The notes beneath the pieces were generated by a model. It was not told where the DNA came from, made no database searches, and saw only the letters and a program-made list of their open reading frames with translations. From Actinomycetes bacterium (lineage in GTDB: Bacteria; Actinomycetota; Acidimicrobiia; Acidimicrobiales; Palsa-688), in NCBI GenBank assembly GCA_021847945.1, contig JAJZNG010000118.1:1-48304 (forward strand): a stretch of DNA of 48,304 nt, written 5' to 3'. A program made the translations under genes and the position numbers. Shown one piece after another: positions 1 to 7,598 of the stretch (the stretch's first letter is position 1; the number at the start of each line of letters is the position of its first letter).

Positions 1-1497
1 GGCCTTGACCAGGGACGCCTCACTGTAACGGGCAGGCGGGGACGTCTGATGCTCCTCGTCGCCCAGGGACTCGAGGTCCACTTGGTCACCGACGGCAAGT
101 GCCGGAAGGCGAACCTCGCGATCCTCAAGTTCGGAGTCAGGGTCGTCAGATCCTTCGACGTAGGCCCGAAGGAAGCCGGGGAAGGTGATGACTCTGCCGG
201 AGGTCGCGAACACGGCGTCTTCGCCACTTGTCGACGTGGCTCCGAGGCGAACCGACACGCTCCGTCCTACTGCATCGGCCATCTGGGAAGCCACCGTCCG
301 CATCCAGATGAGCTCGTAGAGGCGGCGGGCGTCTCCGCTCAGTCCCGTCTGCTCCGGAGTCTTGAAGGTTTCTCCTGCGGGACGGATTGCCTCGTGAGCT
401 TCCTGGGCGTTCTTCACCTTCTTGTCATAGCGGCGCGGGGAGCCGGGAACGTAATCGTCGCCGTAGAGGGCCTTGGCCTGGGATCGAGCCGCCTCAAGAG
501 CCTCGGATGACAACGTGGTGGAGTCGGTCCGCATGTAGGTGATGTGGCCCGACTCGTAGAGCTCCTGAGCCACGCGCATCGTACGAGCAGCCGGGAAGCG
601 AAGCTTGCGGCCAGCTTCCTGTTGGAGCGTGGACGTCATGAACGGCGCGTGCGGGCTTCGCCGCCACGGCTTCTCCTCCACCGACCGGACGGCGAAAGAC
701 GCGTCACTCAATCTGGCAGCTAGGGCACCTGCCCCTTCCGAGTCGAGCAGTACCACTTCCGGTCGTGTCAGACGCCCGGACTCGTCGAAGTCCCGACCTG
801 TAGCAAGCCGCTTGCCATCGAGCTCTAACAGCGAAGCAGTAAAAGACTCGGGCGGCTTCCCGCCGCGAAAGGCGCCGGTAAGATCCCAGTAGGACGCTGA
901 GCTGAACCGCATCCGAGCCCGCTCGCGTTCCACGATCAGGCGGGTGGCCACTGACTGCACCCGACCGGCTGAAAGGGACGGCATAATCTTCTTCCACAGG
1001 ACCGGACTGACTTCGTAGCCGTAGAGGCGGTCGAGTATCCGCCGGGTCTCTTGGGCGTCGACGAGACGGCGGTCGAGCTCCCTCCAGTCGCGAACGGCAC
1101 GTTGTATGGCAGGCTGGGTGATCTCGTGGAACACCATCCGCTTAACCGGAACGGTCGGCGCCAGAACTTCCAGTAGGTGCCATGCGATCGATTCCCCCTC
1201 ACGGTCCTCGTCGGTCGCGAGGTAGAGCTCGCTGGCGTCCTTGACCATCGCCTTGAGCTTGCGAACCTGGTCTCGCCGCTCGGGTGACACGACGTAGAGG
1301 GGTTTGAAGTCGTTGTCCACGTCGACGCCCAGACGCGCCCAAGACTCAGACTTATAGGCCGCAGGTATGTCCGCCGCACTCCGCGGGAGGTCCCTGATGT
1401 GGCCTATCGAGGACTCCACGTCGTAGTCCGGGCCGAGAAAGCGCGAAATCGTTCGCGCTTTCGCCGGGGACTCCACTATCACAAGGGGTTTAGGCAT
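1..1497 (-). CDS. topA: DNA topoisomerase I (type IA), partial: 3' end outside the window
   Basis: Relaxes negatively supercoiled DNA by transient single-strand cleavage. The ORF track misses it because it is open at the window edge. Translating the minus strand from ATG at 1497 gives MPKPLVIVESPAKA, the standard start of bacterial TopA, with a Toprim domain. The acidic metal site is visible as ATDEDREGESIAWH near residue 100. The active-site tyrosine motif TYMRTDST is near residue 320. The frame is open for all 499 codons and still reads PPARYSEASLV at the edge, a conserved stretch of the core, so the rest of the core and any C-terminal zinc or basic domains lie outside. It is separated from hppA upstream by a spacer with a hairpin, so it probably has its own promoter. 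Identification is secure. The plus-strand ORFs listed here are shadows. Confidence 0.96.
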   Translation of the reverse strand, partial: MPKPLVIVESPAKARTISRFLGPDYDVESSIGHIRDLPRSAADIPAAYKSESWARLGVDVDNDFKPLYVVSPERRDQVRKLKAMVKDASELYLATDEDREGESIAWHLLEVLAPTVPVKRMVFHEITQPAIQRAVRDWRELDRRLVDAQETRRILDRLYGYEVSPVLWKKIMPSLSAGRVQSVATRLIVERERARMRFSSASYWDLTGAFRGGKPPESFTASLLELDGKRLATGRDFDESGRLTRPEVVLLDSEGAGALAARLSDASFAVRSVEEKPWRRSPHAPFMTSTLQQEAGRKLRFPAARTMRVAQELYESGHITYMRTDSTTLSSEALEAARSQAKALYGDDYVPGSPRRYDKKVKNAQEAHEAIRPAGETFKTPEQTGLSGDARRLYELIWMRTVASQMADAVGRSVSVRLGATSTSGEDAVFATSGRVITFPGFLRAYVEGSDDPDSELEDREVRLPALAVGDQVDLESLGDEEHQTSPPARYSEASLVKA

Positions 1498-1606
1498 ATG
1501 AGCGCTCGCTGCCTCCAAGAACTTTCAATGAGATTGGGAAGAGTCGGCGCTCTTCTTACTGGCGCCCTAGGCCGTCAGGCTAACGCGACGGCGAGGCCGA
1601 ATGGGC

Positions 1607-1640
1607 GACGGCCGGGCCACCCGTAGGAGACCCGGCCGTC
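1607..1640 (-). terminator. Hairpin terminator candidate between hppA and topA
   Basis: A perfect 10-bp inverted repeat (GACGGCCGGG / CCCGGCCGTC) with a 14-nt loop lies 35 nt beyond the hppA stop and over 100 nt before the topA start. There is no strong T-tract on either side, so it is a U-less hairpin of the kind often seen in high-GC actinobacteria. It would end hppA transcription. Function is inferred from position and stem strength only. Confidence 0.5.
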
Positions 1641-1675
1641 ATAGTTGCACTGAGACCCGCTTGGCAGGGTCCTCC

Positions 1676-4018
1676 CTAGACCTGGCTGACCGCCTGAGGG
1701 GCCGAAGAAGCAGTAGGTGGCTCGCTGTCCAGCGATGCCATCTTGCGCTTGGAGAATAGAACCCCAGCGAGGATGACCGCTCCCGCTGCGACTGCGATCA
1801 CGGTGCGCAGAGCCGTGTCCGACTGCAAGCTTATGATCGCCGGCAGGACGAGCAAGCTCACCAGGTTCATGACCTTGATGAGCGGGTTGATGGCCGGGCC
1901 CGCAGTGTCTTTAAAAGGATCCCCGACCGTGTCACCGATCACCGCCGCCTTATGAGACTCGGAACCCTTACCGCCTTCGTGCCCGTCTTCTATGTACTTC
2001 TTAGCGTTGTCCCAGGCGCCGCCTGCGTTGTTCAAGAAGTTGGCCATCAGCTGCCCCGTCAGGATCGTCCCGGCGAGGAAAGCACCGAGCGCCTCGTAGC
2101 CGATACCGAACCCGACCACCACCGGCGATAGCACGGCCAGCAGTGCGGGAGTTGCGAGCTCGCGCTGAGCGGCCGCGGTGCAGATGTCGATCACGCGGCC
2201 GTACTCGGGACGCTCTGTGCGGTCCATAATGCCCGGGTGCTCACGGAACTGGCGGCGAACCTCCTGGACGACCGTACCGGCGGAACGCCCGACCGCGCGA
2301 ATTGCCAGGGACGAGAAAAGGAAGGCGATGGAACCACCGATGAGCAATCCGAGGAACGTCTTAGGGTTCGCGACGTTGATTATCGACTGCGACACGGAGG
2401 TGAACAGAGCGTTCGCCGCCTTGCCCGTCAGCTGGGGGACACCCTTGGCGTTCTCGGCGATCGTCTGGATATAGCTGGCGAACAGAGCAACGGCAGCGAT
2501 GACCGCAGATCCGATAGCGAAACCCTTGGTGATCGCCTTGGTGGTGTTTCCGACCGCGTCCAGGCTGACCATGATCCGCTCCGGCTCCCCGTGGAACTCG
2601 CCGCTCATTTCCGCTATGCCAGCAGCGTTGTCCGATATCGGGCCGAAGGTATCCTCCGACACGACGATCCCGGCGTTCGAGAGGAGTCCGAGACCCACCA
2701 GCGACACCAGGTAGAGCTCGTATTGGATGTCACCCTTGCCGAGCGCTATGGCAACCACGATTGCCAGTACGATCGCGATGATCGCCGGGGTTGCTGACTC
2801 AAGGCCGGTGCTGATACCTGACAAGACGGCGGTCGCCGGGCCTGTTCGAGTCGACTCGGCAATGTCACGCACAGGGGTGGTCTCGGTTGAGGTGTAGTAC
2901 TCGGTGATCCGGCTGGCGACCTGTCCAAGGACCACGCCTGTCGTCACTGCGAAGAACACCCGGTAGCTGTGGACGTACCAGGCTGAGACTGCAAGTGTAC
3001 CCAGGATGGTGAGAACCGCCGACACTACGAGGCCTCGGTTTATGGGCGCCATGGCCGACTTGTCCTTCGAAGTCGCCCTAACAGCGAAGATCCCGATCAC
3101 CGAAGCGAGGATGCCGATTGCGGGGACTATGAGAGAAAAGGCGAGGCCAACCTGGCCCCGACCGGGGAAAGCTGCGTTGGCAAGTATGAGGGTGGCAACC
3201 AAGATGACGACGTAGGACTCGAACAGGTCGGCACCCATGCCCGCGCAGTCGCCGACGTTGTCGCCAACGTTGTCTGCGATGGTGGCAGCGTTACGAGGGT
3301 CGTCTTCGGGGATGCCTGCCTCTACCTTGCCTACAAGGTCGGCTCCGACGTCAGCGGCCTTGGTGAAGATTCCGCCGCCGACCCGCATGAACAGCGCCAG
3401 GAGTGAGCACCCAAAGCCGAAGCCGACGAGAACGGCCGTCGCGGTGTTCTGGGCAAGCATGACGATCACCGTCGCGCCCAGAAGACCAAGCCCTACCACC
3501 ATCAAGCCGGTGACTGCTCCCGTCCGGAACGCTACTTTCAAAGCACCCTGCAGGGACCCGTCGCGCGCTGCCGCCGCTGTGCGGACGTTTCCTCGAACGG
3601 CGGTGCTCATCCCGATGAACCCGGCAAGTCCCGACAGGGAGGCCCCGACCAGGAATGCAACCGCTCTGAACAGACCGGACAGCCCGTAGGACAGCACGGT
3701 GTGCTTGGTGGTGACTCCATTGACCGTAACAGTCTCCGTTACCCGGCTTGCGGTGACGAAGACCAAGACTGCCAGCGGGACGACGATGATCCCGATCGCC
3801 TTGAACTGCCGGACGAGGTAGGCTTGAGCGCCTTCCTGGACAGCCTTGGCTATTTCTATCATCGATGGGGTGCCCTGGTCGGATGCGAGCATCCCTCGCA
3901 TGAGCACCAGGCCTGTGCCTATCGCTATAAGCCCGCAAGCCGCGGCGAATATAAGCCACGCCCATTCGGTGCTATGAAGGTGGAACGGCTGATAGCCGCC
4001 CTCAGCGACGAATCGCAT
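1676..4018 (-). CDS. hppA: Membrane-bound proton-translocating pyrophosphatase (K+-independent type)
   Basis: Couples pyrophosphate hydrolysis to ion pumping across the cytoplasmic membrane, conserving energy from biosynthetic PPi. The 780-aa protein has about 16 predicted membrane segments. The family's signature stretch DVGADLVGKVEAGIPEDDPR followed by NVGDNVGDCAGMGADLFESY is intact near residues 225-270, and the second acidic site appears as GDTVGDPFKDTAGPAINPL near residue 695. The potassium-dependence region reads GNTTKAITKGFAIGSA. Lys at the first and Thr at the second diagnostic position match the K+-independent class, where K+-dependent enzymes have Ala. The ATG at 4018 lies inside the last codons of the upstream metalloregulator gene (17-nt overlap), with AAAGGA about 11 nt and GGAG directly before the ATG. 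The overlap suggests co-transcription and coupling. H+ rather than Na+ transport is assumed from the class, not shown. Confidence 0.96.
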   Translation of the reverse strand: MRFVAEGGYQPFHLHSTEWAWLIFAAACGLIAIGTGLVLMRGMLASDQGTPSMIEIAKAVQEGAQAYLVRQFKAIGIIVVPLAVLVFVTASRVTETVTVNGVTTKHTVLSYGLSGLFRAVAFLVGASLSGLAGFIGMSTAVRGNVRTAAAARDGSLQGALKVAFRTGAVTGLMVVGLGLLGATVIVMLAQNTATAVLVGFGFGCSLLALFMRVGGGIFTKAADVGADLVGKVEAGIPEDDPRNAATIADNVGDNVGDCAGMGADLFESYVVILVATLILANAAFPGRGQVGLAFSLIVPAIGILASVIGIFAVRATSKDKSAMAPINRGLVVSAVLTILGTLAVSAWYVHSYRVFFAVTTGVVLGQVASRITEYYTSTETTPVRDIAESTRTGPATAVLSGISTGLESATPAIIAIVLAIVVAIALGKGDIQYELYLVSLVGLGLLSNAGIVVSEDTFGPISDNAAGIAEMSGEFHGEPERIMVSLDAVGNTTKAITKGFAIGSAVIAAVALFASYIQTIAENAKGVPQLTGKAANALFTSVSQSIINVANPKTFLGLLIGGSIAFLFSSLAIRAVGRSAGTVVQEVRRQFREHPGIMDRTERPEYGRVIDICTAAAQRELATPALLAVLSPVVVGFGIGYEALGAFLAGTILTGQLMANFLNNAGGAWDNAKKYIEDGHEGGKGSESHKAAVIGDTVGDPFKDTAGPAINPLIKVMNLVSLLVLPAIISLQSDTALRTVIAVAAGAVILAGVLFSKRKMASLDSEPPTASSAPQAVSQV

Positions 4019-4817
4019 CTCCAGACGGGTCCTTTCTCTTGGTTTCGGTTTGTTGGATAAAACTCGCCTCTCCAGCGCTGGATTGGGCCGTAACCGACCC
4101 CTGCGAAAGGGATTTGGCTCCGGCGTGCTGTTCTTGCACTCGGTGCACGAGGATCAAGCGTGCCAAGTTCTCACCCAGCATCCGTTCATGCCCGCCGACG
4201 GAGACGACTATAGGACCACCAAAGGGTTGCTTGTCCAGAATCTTAAGTTCGACTCCCGGTCGCACACCGAGATCCTCAAGGAACTCAGCTACTTCCGGGT
4301 CGGTCGAACCGGGAAGAGCTATTACGGCACGATCACCCGGCCCCAGGTCGTAGAGGGGAGGCATCGTCGGAAGATCATCCGTCCCGCTACCCGGTATCGC
4401 AAAGCCGTGAGGGCACGTTGCGGGACGGTCCAAGGCCAAGAAGAGCCGATCCTCCACCTCCCGGGGTAACGAGTGCTCGAAAGCTACGGCAAGGCGGTCC
4501 GCTTCAGCCCAGGTGTAGCCAAGAAAGTCTGCGAGGAAGCGCTCGACGATCCTGTGACGTCGCACGACTGCGATCGCGACGCGCCTTCCGTCGTCGGTGA
4601 GGCACACCCCGTGGTAGGGGGTGTGCACCACCAGCTGCCGATCTGCGAGTTTCTTGACGGTCGCCGTCATAGCCCCAGGAGTGACGTTGAGCGAAGAGGC
4701 CAGGTCCCCCGTGCGCGCCCCCGCGGGCTCCGAGGCGACGTCGCCTGGGAGCTGCGAGGTGATACGCCAGATCGCTTTCAGCGTCTCGCGTTCAGACTTC
4801 GTGAGGGCTGCATCCAT
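4002..4817 (-). CDS. DtxR/MntR-family metal-dependent transcriptional regulator with FeoA/SH3-like domain
   Basis: Layout over 271 aa: winged helix (about 5-75, with LASSLNVTPGAMTATVKKLAD as recognition region), dimerisation/metal domain (about 75-145, RRHRIVERFL then FEHSLPREVEDRL), and FeoA-like SH3 domain (about 155-225). A low-complexity tail of about 45 residues then overlaps the hppA start. Compared with DtxR, the ancillary-site His79 and Glu83 equivalents (RRHRIVER) and the primary-site Glu105/His106 (FEH) are present. The Cys102 position is Val, the His98 position is Asp and the Met10 position looks like Glu. Metal preference therefore cannot be read off as Fe (IdeR) or Mn (MntR). It overlaps hppA by 17 nt and has a strong promoter of its own directly upstream, so it probably drives the regulator-hppA unit and may be autoregulated. 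Confidence 0.88.
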   Translation of the reverse strand: MDAALTKSERETLKAIWRITSQLPGDVASEPAGARTGDLASSLNVTPGAMTATVKKLADRQLVVHTPYHGVCLTDDGRRVAIAVVRRHRIVERFLADFLGYTWAEADRLAVAFEHSLPREVEDRLFLALDRPATCPHGFAIPGSGTDDLPTMPPLYDLGPGDRAVIALPGSTDPEVAEFLEDLGVRPGVELKILDKQPFGGPIVVSVGGHERMLGENLARLILVHRVQEQHAGAKSLSQGSVTAQSSAGEASFIQQTETKRKDPSGDAIRR

Positions 4818-4832
4818 AATTTCGCAGCCCGA

Positions 4833-4861
4833 ACATTAGATTTTAGTTAGTTAAATGTCAA
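4833..4861 (-). promoter_or_regulatory. Sigma70-type promoter of the metalloregulator gene, with possible operator
   Basis: On the minus strand, TTGACA (4861-4856) and TAATGT (4838-4833) are separated by exactly 17 nt. The -10 box ends about 15 nt before the ATG at 4817, so the leader is very short. The spacer is AT-rich in an otherwise GC-rich window and contains TTTAACTAACTAAA, an imperfect inverted repeat with TTTA/TAAA ends. That would suit autoregulation by the DtxR-like product, but the operator idea is inference. The promoter overlaps the last codons of the DUF4395 gene. Confidence 0.65.
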
Positions 4862-5371
4862 CTGCTTCGACGGGGACACTTCCAGCGGCGACTCGCGGAG
4901 CCAGATGTTGGAGCACTCCTCGCACAAATCCGCGGGAACCAGGCCGATCTTCACACCTAGGGCGAACAACTTGCATCCCATGCAGAGCCCGAGTCCAGCC
5001 TCCAAACCGGCGGCAACGCCGAGAACTCCCAAAGCAAGCTTCGCCTGCACCGGCTTGCGCCTGAGGTAGTGCAGAACTAAAGCGGTGAGGGACACCGCAA
5101 GCCCGATAGCCTGGGCGAAACGTTTAGGCGGGCCTGGGGAGAACCTGTGGTCGACACTTAGTCGAGGGGTCACCACGCGAGTGGCTAATAATCCAAGAGG
5201 ACTCAGCTGCGGTCCACATGCAACGCGCGACGCGAAACCGTATGCGAGAGGGAACATCAGCCACGACTGGTCAGCAACCGCGGCGGTGGCAGCCATTGCT
5301 GCTACCCCACCGGCAACTAATCGAGCAGACGTTTCGTTGACCTGCTCAGGAAAGCCGAGTAACTTGCTCAT
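4847..5371 (-). CDS. DUF4395 family membrane protein
   Basis: The 174-aa protein matches the DUF4395 pattern. It opens with LLGFPEQVNETSARLVAG, has a hydrophobic hairpin, then the conserved GPPKRFAQAIGLAVSLTAL block near residue 80, and ends with an LGLCMGCKLF motif near residue 128. About four membrane segments are predicted. The paired cysteines (CMGC, and CEEC near the C terminus) might bind metal or form disulfides, but no activity is established for the family. It lies 29 nt upstream of the metalloregulator start on the same strand, but a clear promoter for that gene sits inside its 3' end, so the two need not be one transcript. Family assignment is good; function is unknown. Confidence 0.82.
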   Translation of the reverse strand: MSKLLGFPEQVNETSARLVAGGVAAMAATAAVADQSWLMFPLAYGFASRVACGPQLSPLGLLATRVVTPRLSVDHRFSPGPPKRFAQAIGLAVSLTALVLHYLRRKPVQAKLALGVLGVAAGLEAGLGLCMGCKLFALGVKIGLVPADLCEECSNIWLRESPLEVSPSKQLTFN

Positions 5372-5417
5372 TTCAATACTTTATCAGCTAAGTCATGTTT
5401 CCGGCTCTCTTGTTCAG

Positions 5418-5912
5418 CTAGTCCCCTCCAACGACGGTCCTGACGATCTCAGTGGTCTCGTCTCCCGAGTCAGGACCCCCGAACATAGTCATCCACACCT
5501 TGGTTCCCTGGGGTGTCGATTCGAAGCGAAGGTCGTCCACCAGCGACCTGATCAGCGGGATCCCAAGTCCACGTTCGAAGTTGAGGCGTTCTGGATCGGT
5601 GACCTCCGGATGCGCCGACAGCGCTGACGGCTCAAACCCCGCGCCGGAGTCCGCAATGCAGACCTCGAGCCGTTCGGGCGCCTCCCAACAGCTTGCGACC
5701 ACCGGCGCGTCCAACCCGGCCTTCCGGTTCGCTTCGATCGCGTTGGTACACGCCTCTGAGACCGCTAGTTTGAGATCGTCGATTCGATCTGCGGCCAGGT
5801 TGCGCGTGCCCGTAGCAAGCGATGCGACCACAAGGCGGACGACAGCTACGTACTCTGAGCGGCTTGGCACCGATAGCTCGATGGACATGGTCCCAGCTGC
5901 CACCGATGCCAC
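5418..5912 (-). CDS. RsbW-like anti-sigma factor / serine kinase (GHKL ATPase fold)
   Basis: A single HATPase_c_2 domain of about 164 aa, as in RsbW/SpoIIAB-type regulators that hold a sigma factor or phosphorylate a STAS partner. Visible motifs are the N box LKLAVSEACTNAIEAN (residues 47-62), the G1 box DSGAGF near 93 and the G2 box RGLGIPLI near 119, followed by GTKVWM. It follows the STAS gene by 3 nt, the standard order for a partner-switching pair. The called start is GTG at 5912. An in-frame ATG at 5888 (MSIELSVPSR) fits family length equally well, and neither has a decisive ribosome site. No cognate sigma factor gene is adjacent, so its target is unknown. Confidence 0.88.
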   Translation of the reverse strand: MASVAAGTMSIELSVPSRSEYVAVVRLVVASLATGTRNLAADRIDDLKLAVSEACTNAIEANRKAGLDAPVVASCWEAPERLEVCIADSGAGFEPSALSAHPEVTDPERLNFERGLGIPLIRSLVDDLRFESTPQGTKVWMTMFGGPDSGDETTEIVRTVVGGD

Positions 5913-5915
5913 CCG

Positions 5916-6254
5916 TCAGCCCGCCAAGGCATCTTCAAGCGTGGAGCTGATCCGGAACACGCTTGTCAGGCCCGTGATGTCGAAGACTTTCAGCACGCGT
6001 GGCTGGGTGCAGACCAAGGCAAGGTCGCCATCGTTGCTTCTAAGCCGTTTCAGACCGCCGACTAGGACGCCAAGGCCGGTTGAATCCAAGAACTCCACTG
6101 CTTCGAGATCTGCTATCAGTTGTCGGTGACCTTCGCTGACAAGCTCGATGAGTGCCTCGCGCAACTTGGGAGCGCTGTAGACGTCGAGCTCACCTCGTAC
6201 CACGATGACAGCGTAGGTGGGGTTACTGGTATCAACATTCAGGCCGAGCTCCAC
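5916..6254 (-). CDS. STAS-domain anti-sigma factor antagonist (RsbV-like)
   Basis: A 112-aa STAS domain of the SpoIIAA/RsbV type, which releases a sigma factor by binding the dephosphorylated anti-sigma kinase. The phospho-acceptor context is [11 protein letters not shown], with the Ser directly after the Asp. The track places the start at 6320, which would overlap the upstream gene by 40 nt and add an Arg-rich extension foreign to the family. The GTG at 6254 ([10 protein letters not shown]), preceded by AGGG, gives normal length and a 26-nt gap, so I use it. It is followed after 3 nt by the RsbW-like gene, and the two should be co-transcribed and interact. Confidence 0.88.
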   Translation of the reverse strand: MELGLNVDTSNPTYAVIVVRGELDVYSAPKLREALIELVSEGHRQLIADLEAVEFLDSTGLGVLVGGLKRLRSNDGDLALVCTQPRVLKVFDITGLTSVFRISSTLEDALAG

Positions 6255-6280
6255 AGGCCAAACCCTACTTTGCCTGCGAC

Positions 6281-6829
6281 CTACAGGCCAGCGAGTCCGA
6301 CCAGCAACGATTCGAGCCATCTCGCAGCATCAGCGGCTTGGGCAGCTTGGCCGTGCGCAAAGTCCACTTCTTCCTCCAGCATAGCTTGGAGTACTGTCTC
6401 CCCTTCGAGCCAGTCAGCGCGGACGTCGCGGCCGACAATCGTCAGCGTCCGACGTATCGAGGAGTCCGACGCTTCGTCGCAAAGAAGTCGGTGACGTTCG
6501 TAAGCGACCGCCAGCCGCGGCAGTAACACCCTGTAGGTGCAGGTCAGGCGAGCCAGAGTCGAATCAAGCTCCCCCGCGAATTCGAAAGCCCGGATTAGCG
6601 GAGCGCCCTGGGAGTTGACGAGATCGGCCCTGTCCACGTCGGCGAGCACAGGCAGTCTGTCAGTCCACTGCGTCGCCCTCCACGAATGGTGAAGGCTGTG
6701 ACGGTCGAAGAGCAACTTGGGCTCTGGCTCGGGAGTAGAGGGCATCCACGACCCGACGAGCGCAAACATCCTGCTCTCGAACCACTGGTGGCGCGCCGCG
6801 CGGCGCCCGGACTCGTCCAGCGTCAGCAC
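6281..6829 (-). CDS. Uncharacterised helical protein, possible ferritin-like fold
   Basis: A 182-aa soluble, mostly helical protein with no signal peptide or membrane segment. Notable are a His/Trp-rich stretch, [15 protein letters not shown], near residues 41-55, followed by [15 protein letters not shown]. In the second half, Glu/His-bearing helices include [12 protein letters not shown] and [12 protein letters not shown]. This spacing of His and Glu on long helices resembles ferritin-like proteins, but no complete diiron motif can be confirmed by eye. It lies 12 nt after the TetR gene and 26 nt before the STAS gene on the same strand, so the four genes may form one unit. I do not recognise a named family. 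Coding nature is supported by its position and by the lack of a competing ORF. Confidence 0.7.
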   Translation of the reverse strand: MLTLDESGRRAARHQWFESRMFALVGSWMPSTPEPEPKLLFDRHSLHHSWRATQWTDRLPVLADVDRADLVNSQGAPLIRAFEFAGELDSTLARLTCTYRVLLPRLAVAYERHRLLCDEASDSSIRRTLTIVGRDVRADWLEGETVLQAMLEEEVDFAHGQAAQAADAARWLESLLVGLAGL

Positions 6830-6841
6830 GAACGTATTCCG

Positions 6842-7504
6842 CTACCCGGCTTCACTTCGTTCGCTTCGCGCTGATATCCCCTCGTAGAGAAGTTCGAACA
6901 TCGCTTCGAAGACGTCCTCGGGGGCGCCGAATGGGAACTCCGGCTTGCAGATAAGCAGCGACACCATGCCGTGGACCACCATCCACAGCAGTTCACTCAC
7001 GCCCAGAGTATCGCCGACAGGAGCGAAGTGTCCTACCTCTACCCCGACGGACAGGTCCGACGCCACAGCCTGGAGACCTGCCATCCCTGCGAGACGTTCG
7101 TCGGTGAAACGGTCTGGGGTTGCGTCGGAATGGCTCATCATAAGGATCCGGTAGTGCTCGGGGTTAGCCAGACCCCACTCCAGGTAGGCTCGGCCCCGCC
7201 GGCGCAATCTTTCCCAGGGGTCGCTTATCCCCGCCGCTGCGGCCTCCATCGCCTTCTCGATGTGCTCGCTCTGGCGTTCGCAAACAGCGAAGAGCAGCTC
7301 GTTGCGGTCGGAGAAATGGAGATAAATAGACGGTGGGGTCACACCGACAGCGTTGGCTATCGCCCTTACGGAAAGCAAGGACTGGTCGTTGGTTGCGATG
7401 AGCATCTTCTCAGCCGCCTCGAGAATGTCCTCGCGAAGCTTGTCGCCTTCGCCGCGGCGCGACCGAACTCGCCTCGGCGCAGCAACAACTTCGAGACTGC
7501 TCAT
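6842..7504 (-). CDS. TetR/AcrR family transcriptional regulator
   Basis: A 220-aa one-component repressor. The N-terminal TetR helix-turn-helix (about residues 20-70) reads LREDILEAAEKMLIA then VRAIANAVGVTPPSIYLHFSDRNELL, the canonical recognition helix. The C-terminal ligand and dimer domain resembles WHG-type TetR proteins (LANPEHYRILMMSH near 120). The start MSSLEVVAAPRRV is ATG at 7504. It is the first gene of a possible unit with the helical protein and the RsbV/RsbW-like pair. Ligand and operator are unknown. A hairpin between it and nadE upstream separates the two transcripts. Confidence 0.9.
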   Translation of the reverse strand: MSSLEVVAAPRRVRSRRGEGDKLREDILEAAEKMLIATNDQSLLSVRAIANAVGVTPPSIYLHFSDRNELLFAVCERQSEHIEKAMEAAAAGISDPWERLRRRGRAYLEWGLANPEHYRILMMSHSDATPDRFTDERLAGMAGLQAVASDLSVGVEVGHFAPVGDTLGVSELLWMVVHGMVSLLICKPEFPFGAPEDVFEAMFELLYEGISARSERSEAG

Positions 7505-7518
7505 CTTCCTACTCTAGC

Positions 7519-7557
7519 GACCGGCGACCGCACACCGTCTACCGTGCACGGCCGGTC
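7519..7557 (-). terminator. Hairpin terminator candidate after nadE
   Basis: A 7-bp outer stem, GACCGGC / GCCGGTC, encloses a second GCAC/GTGC pairing, 42 nt past the nadE stop and 15 nt before the TetR start. No T-tract follows. Termination is inferred from position between two same-strand genes. A regulatory structure for the TetR gene is the alternative. Confidence 0.35.
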
Positions 7558-7598
7558 AGCTAAACGCGAGCCGGTCCTGCCAGAATGGGAAAGGTAGC

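Noticed and set aside
49-1379. Plus- and minus-strand ORFs listed inside 49-1379
   Set aside because: All are shadows of topA, which is read in the minus frame starting at 1497 and is open to the window edge.
2237-3965. Several long ORFs inside hppA on both strands
   Set aside because: They show codon-shadow composition and no motifs; the 780-aa frame has complete pyrophosphatase signatures.
4039-4850. Plus-strand ORFs opposite the metalloregulator
   Set aside because: They are antisense shadows of a gene with clear DtxR and FeoA domains.
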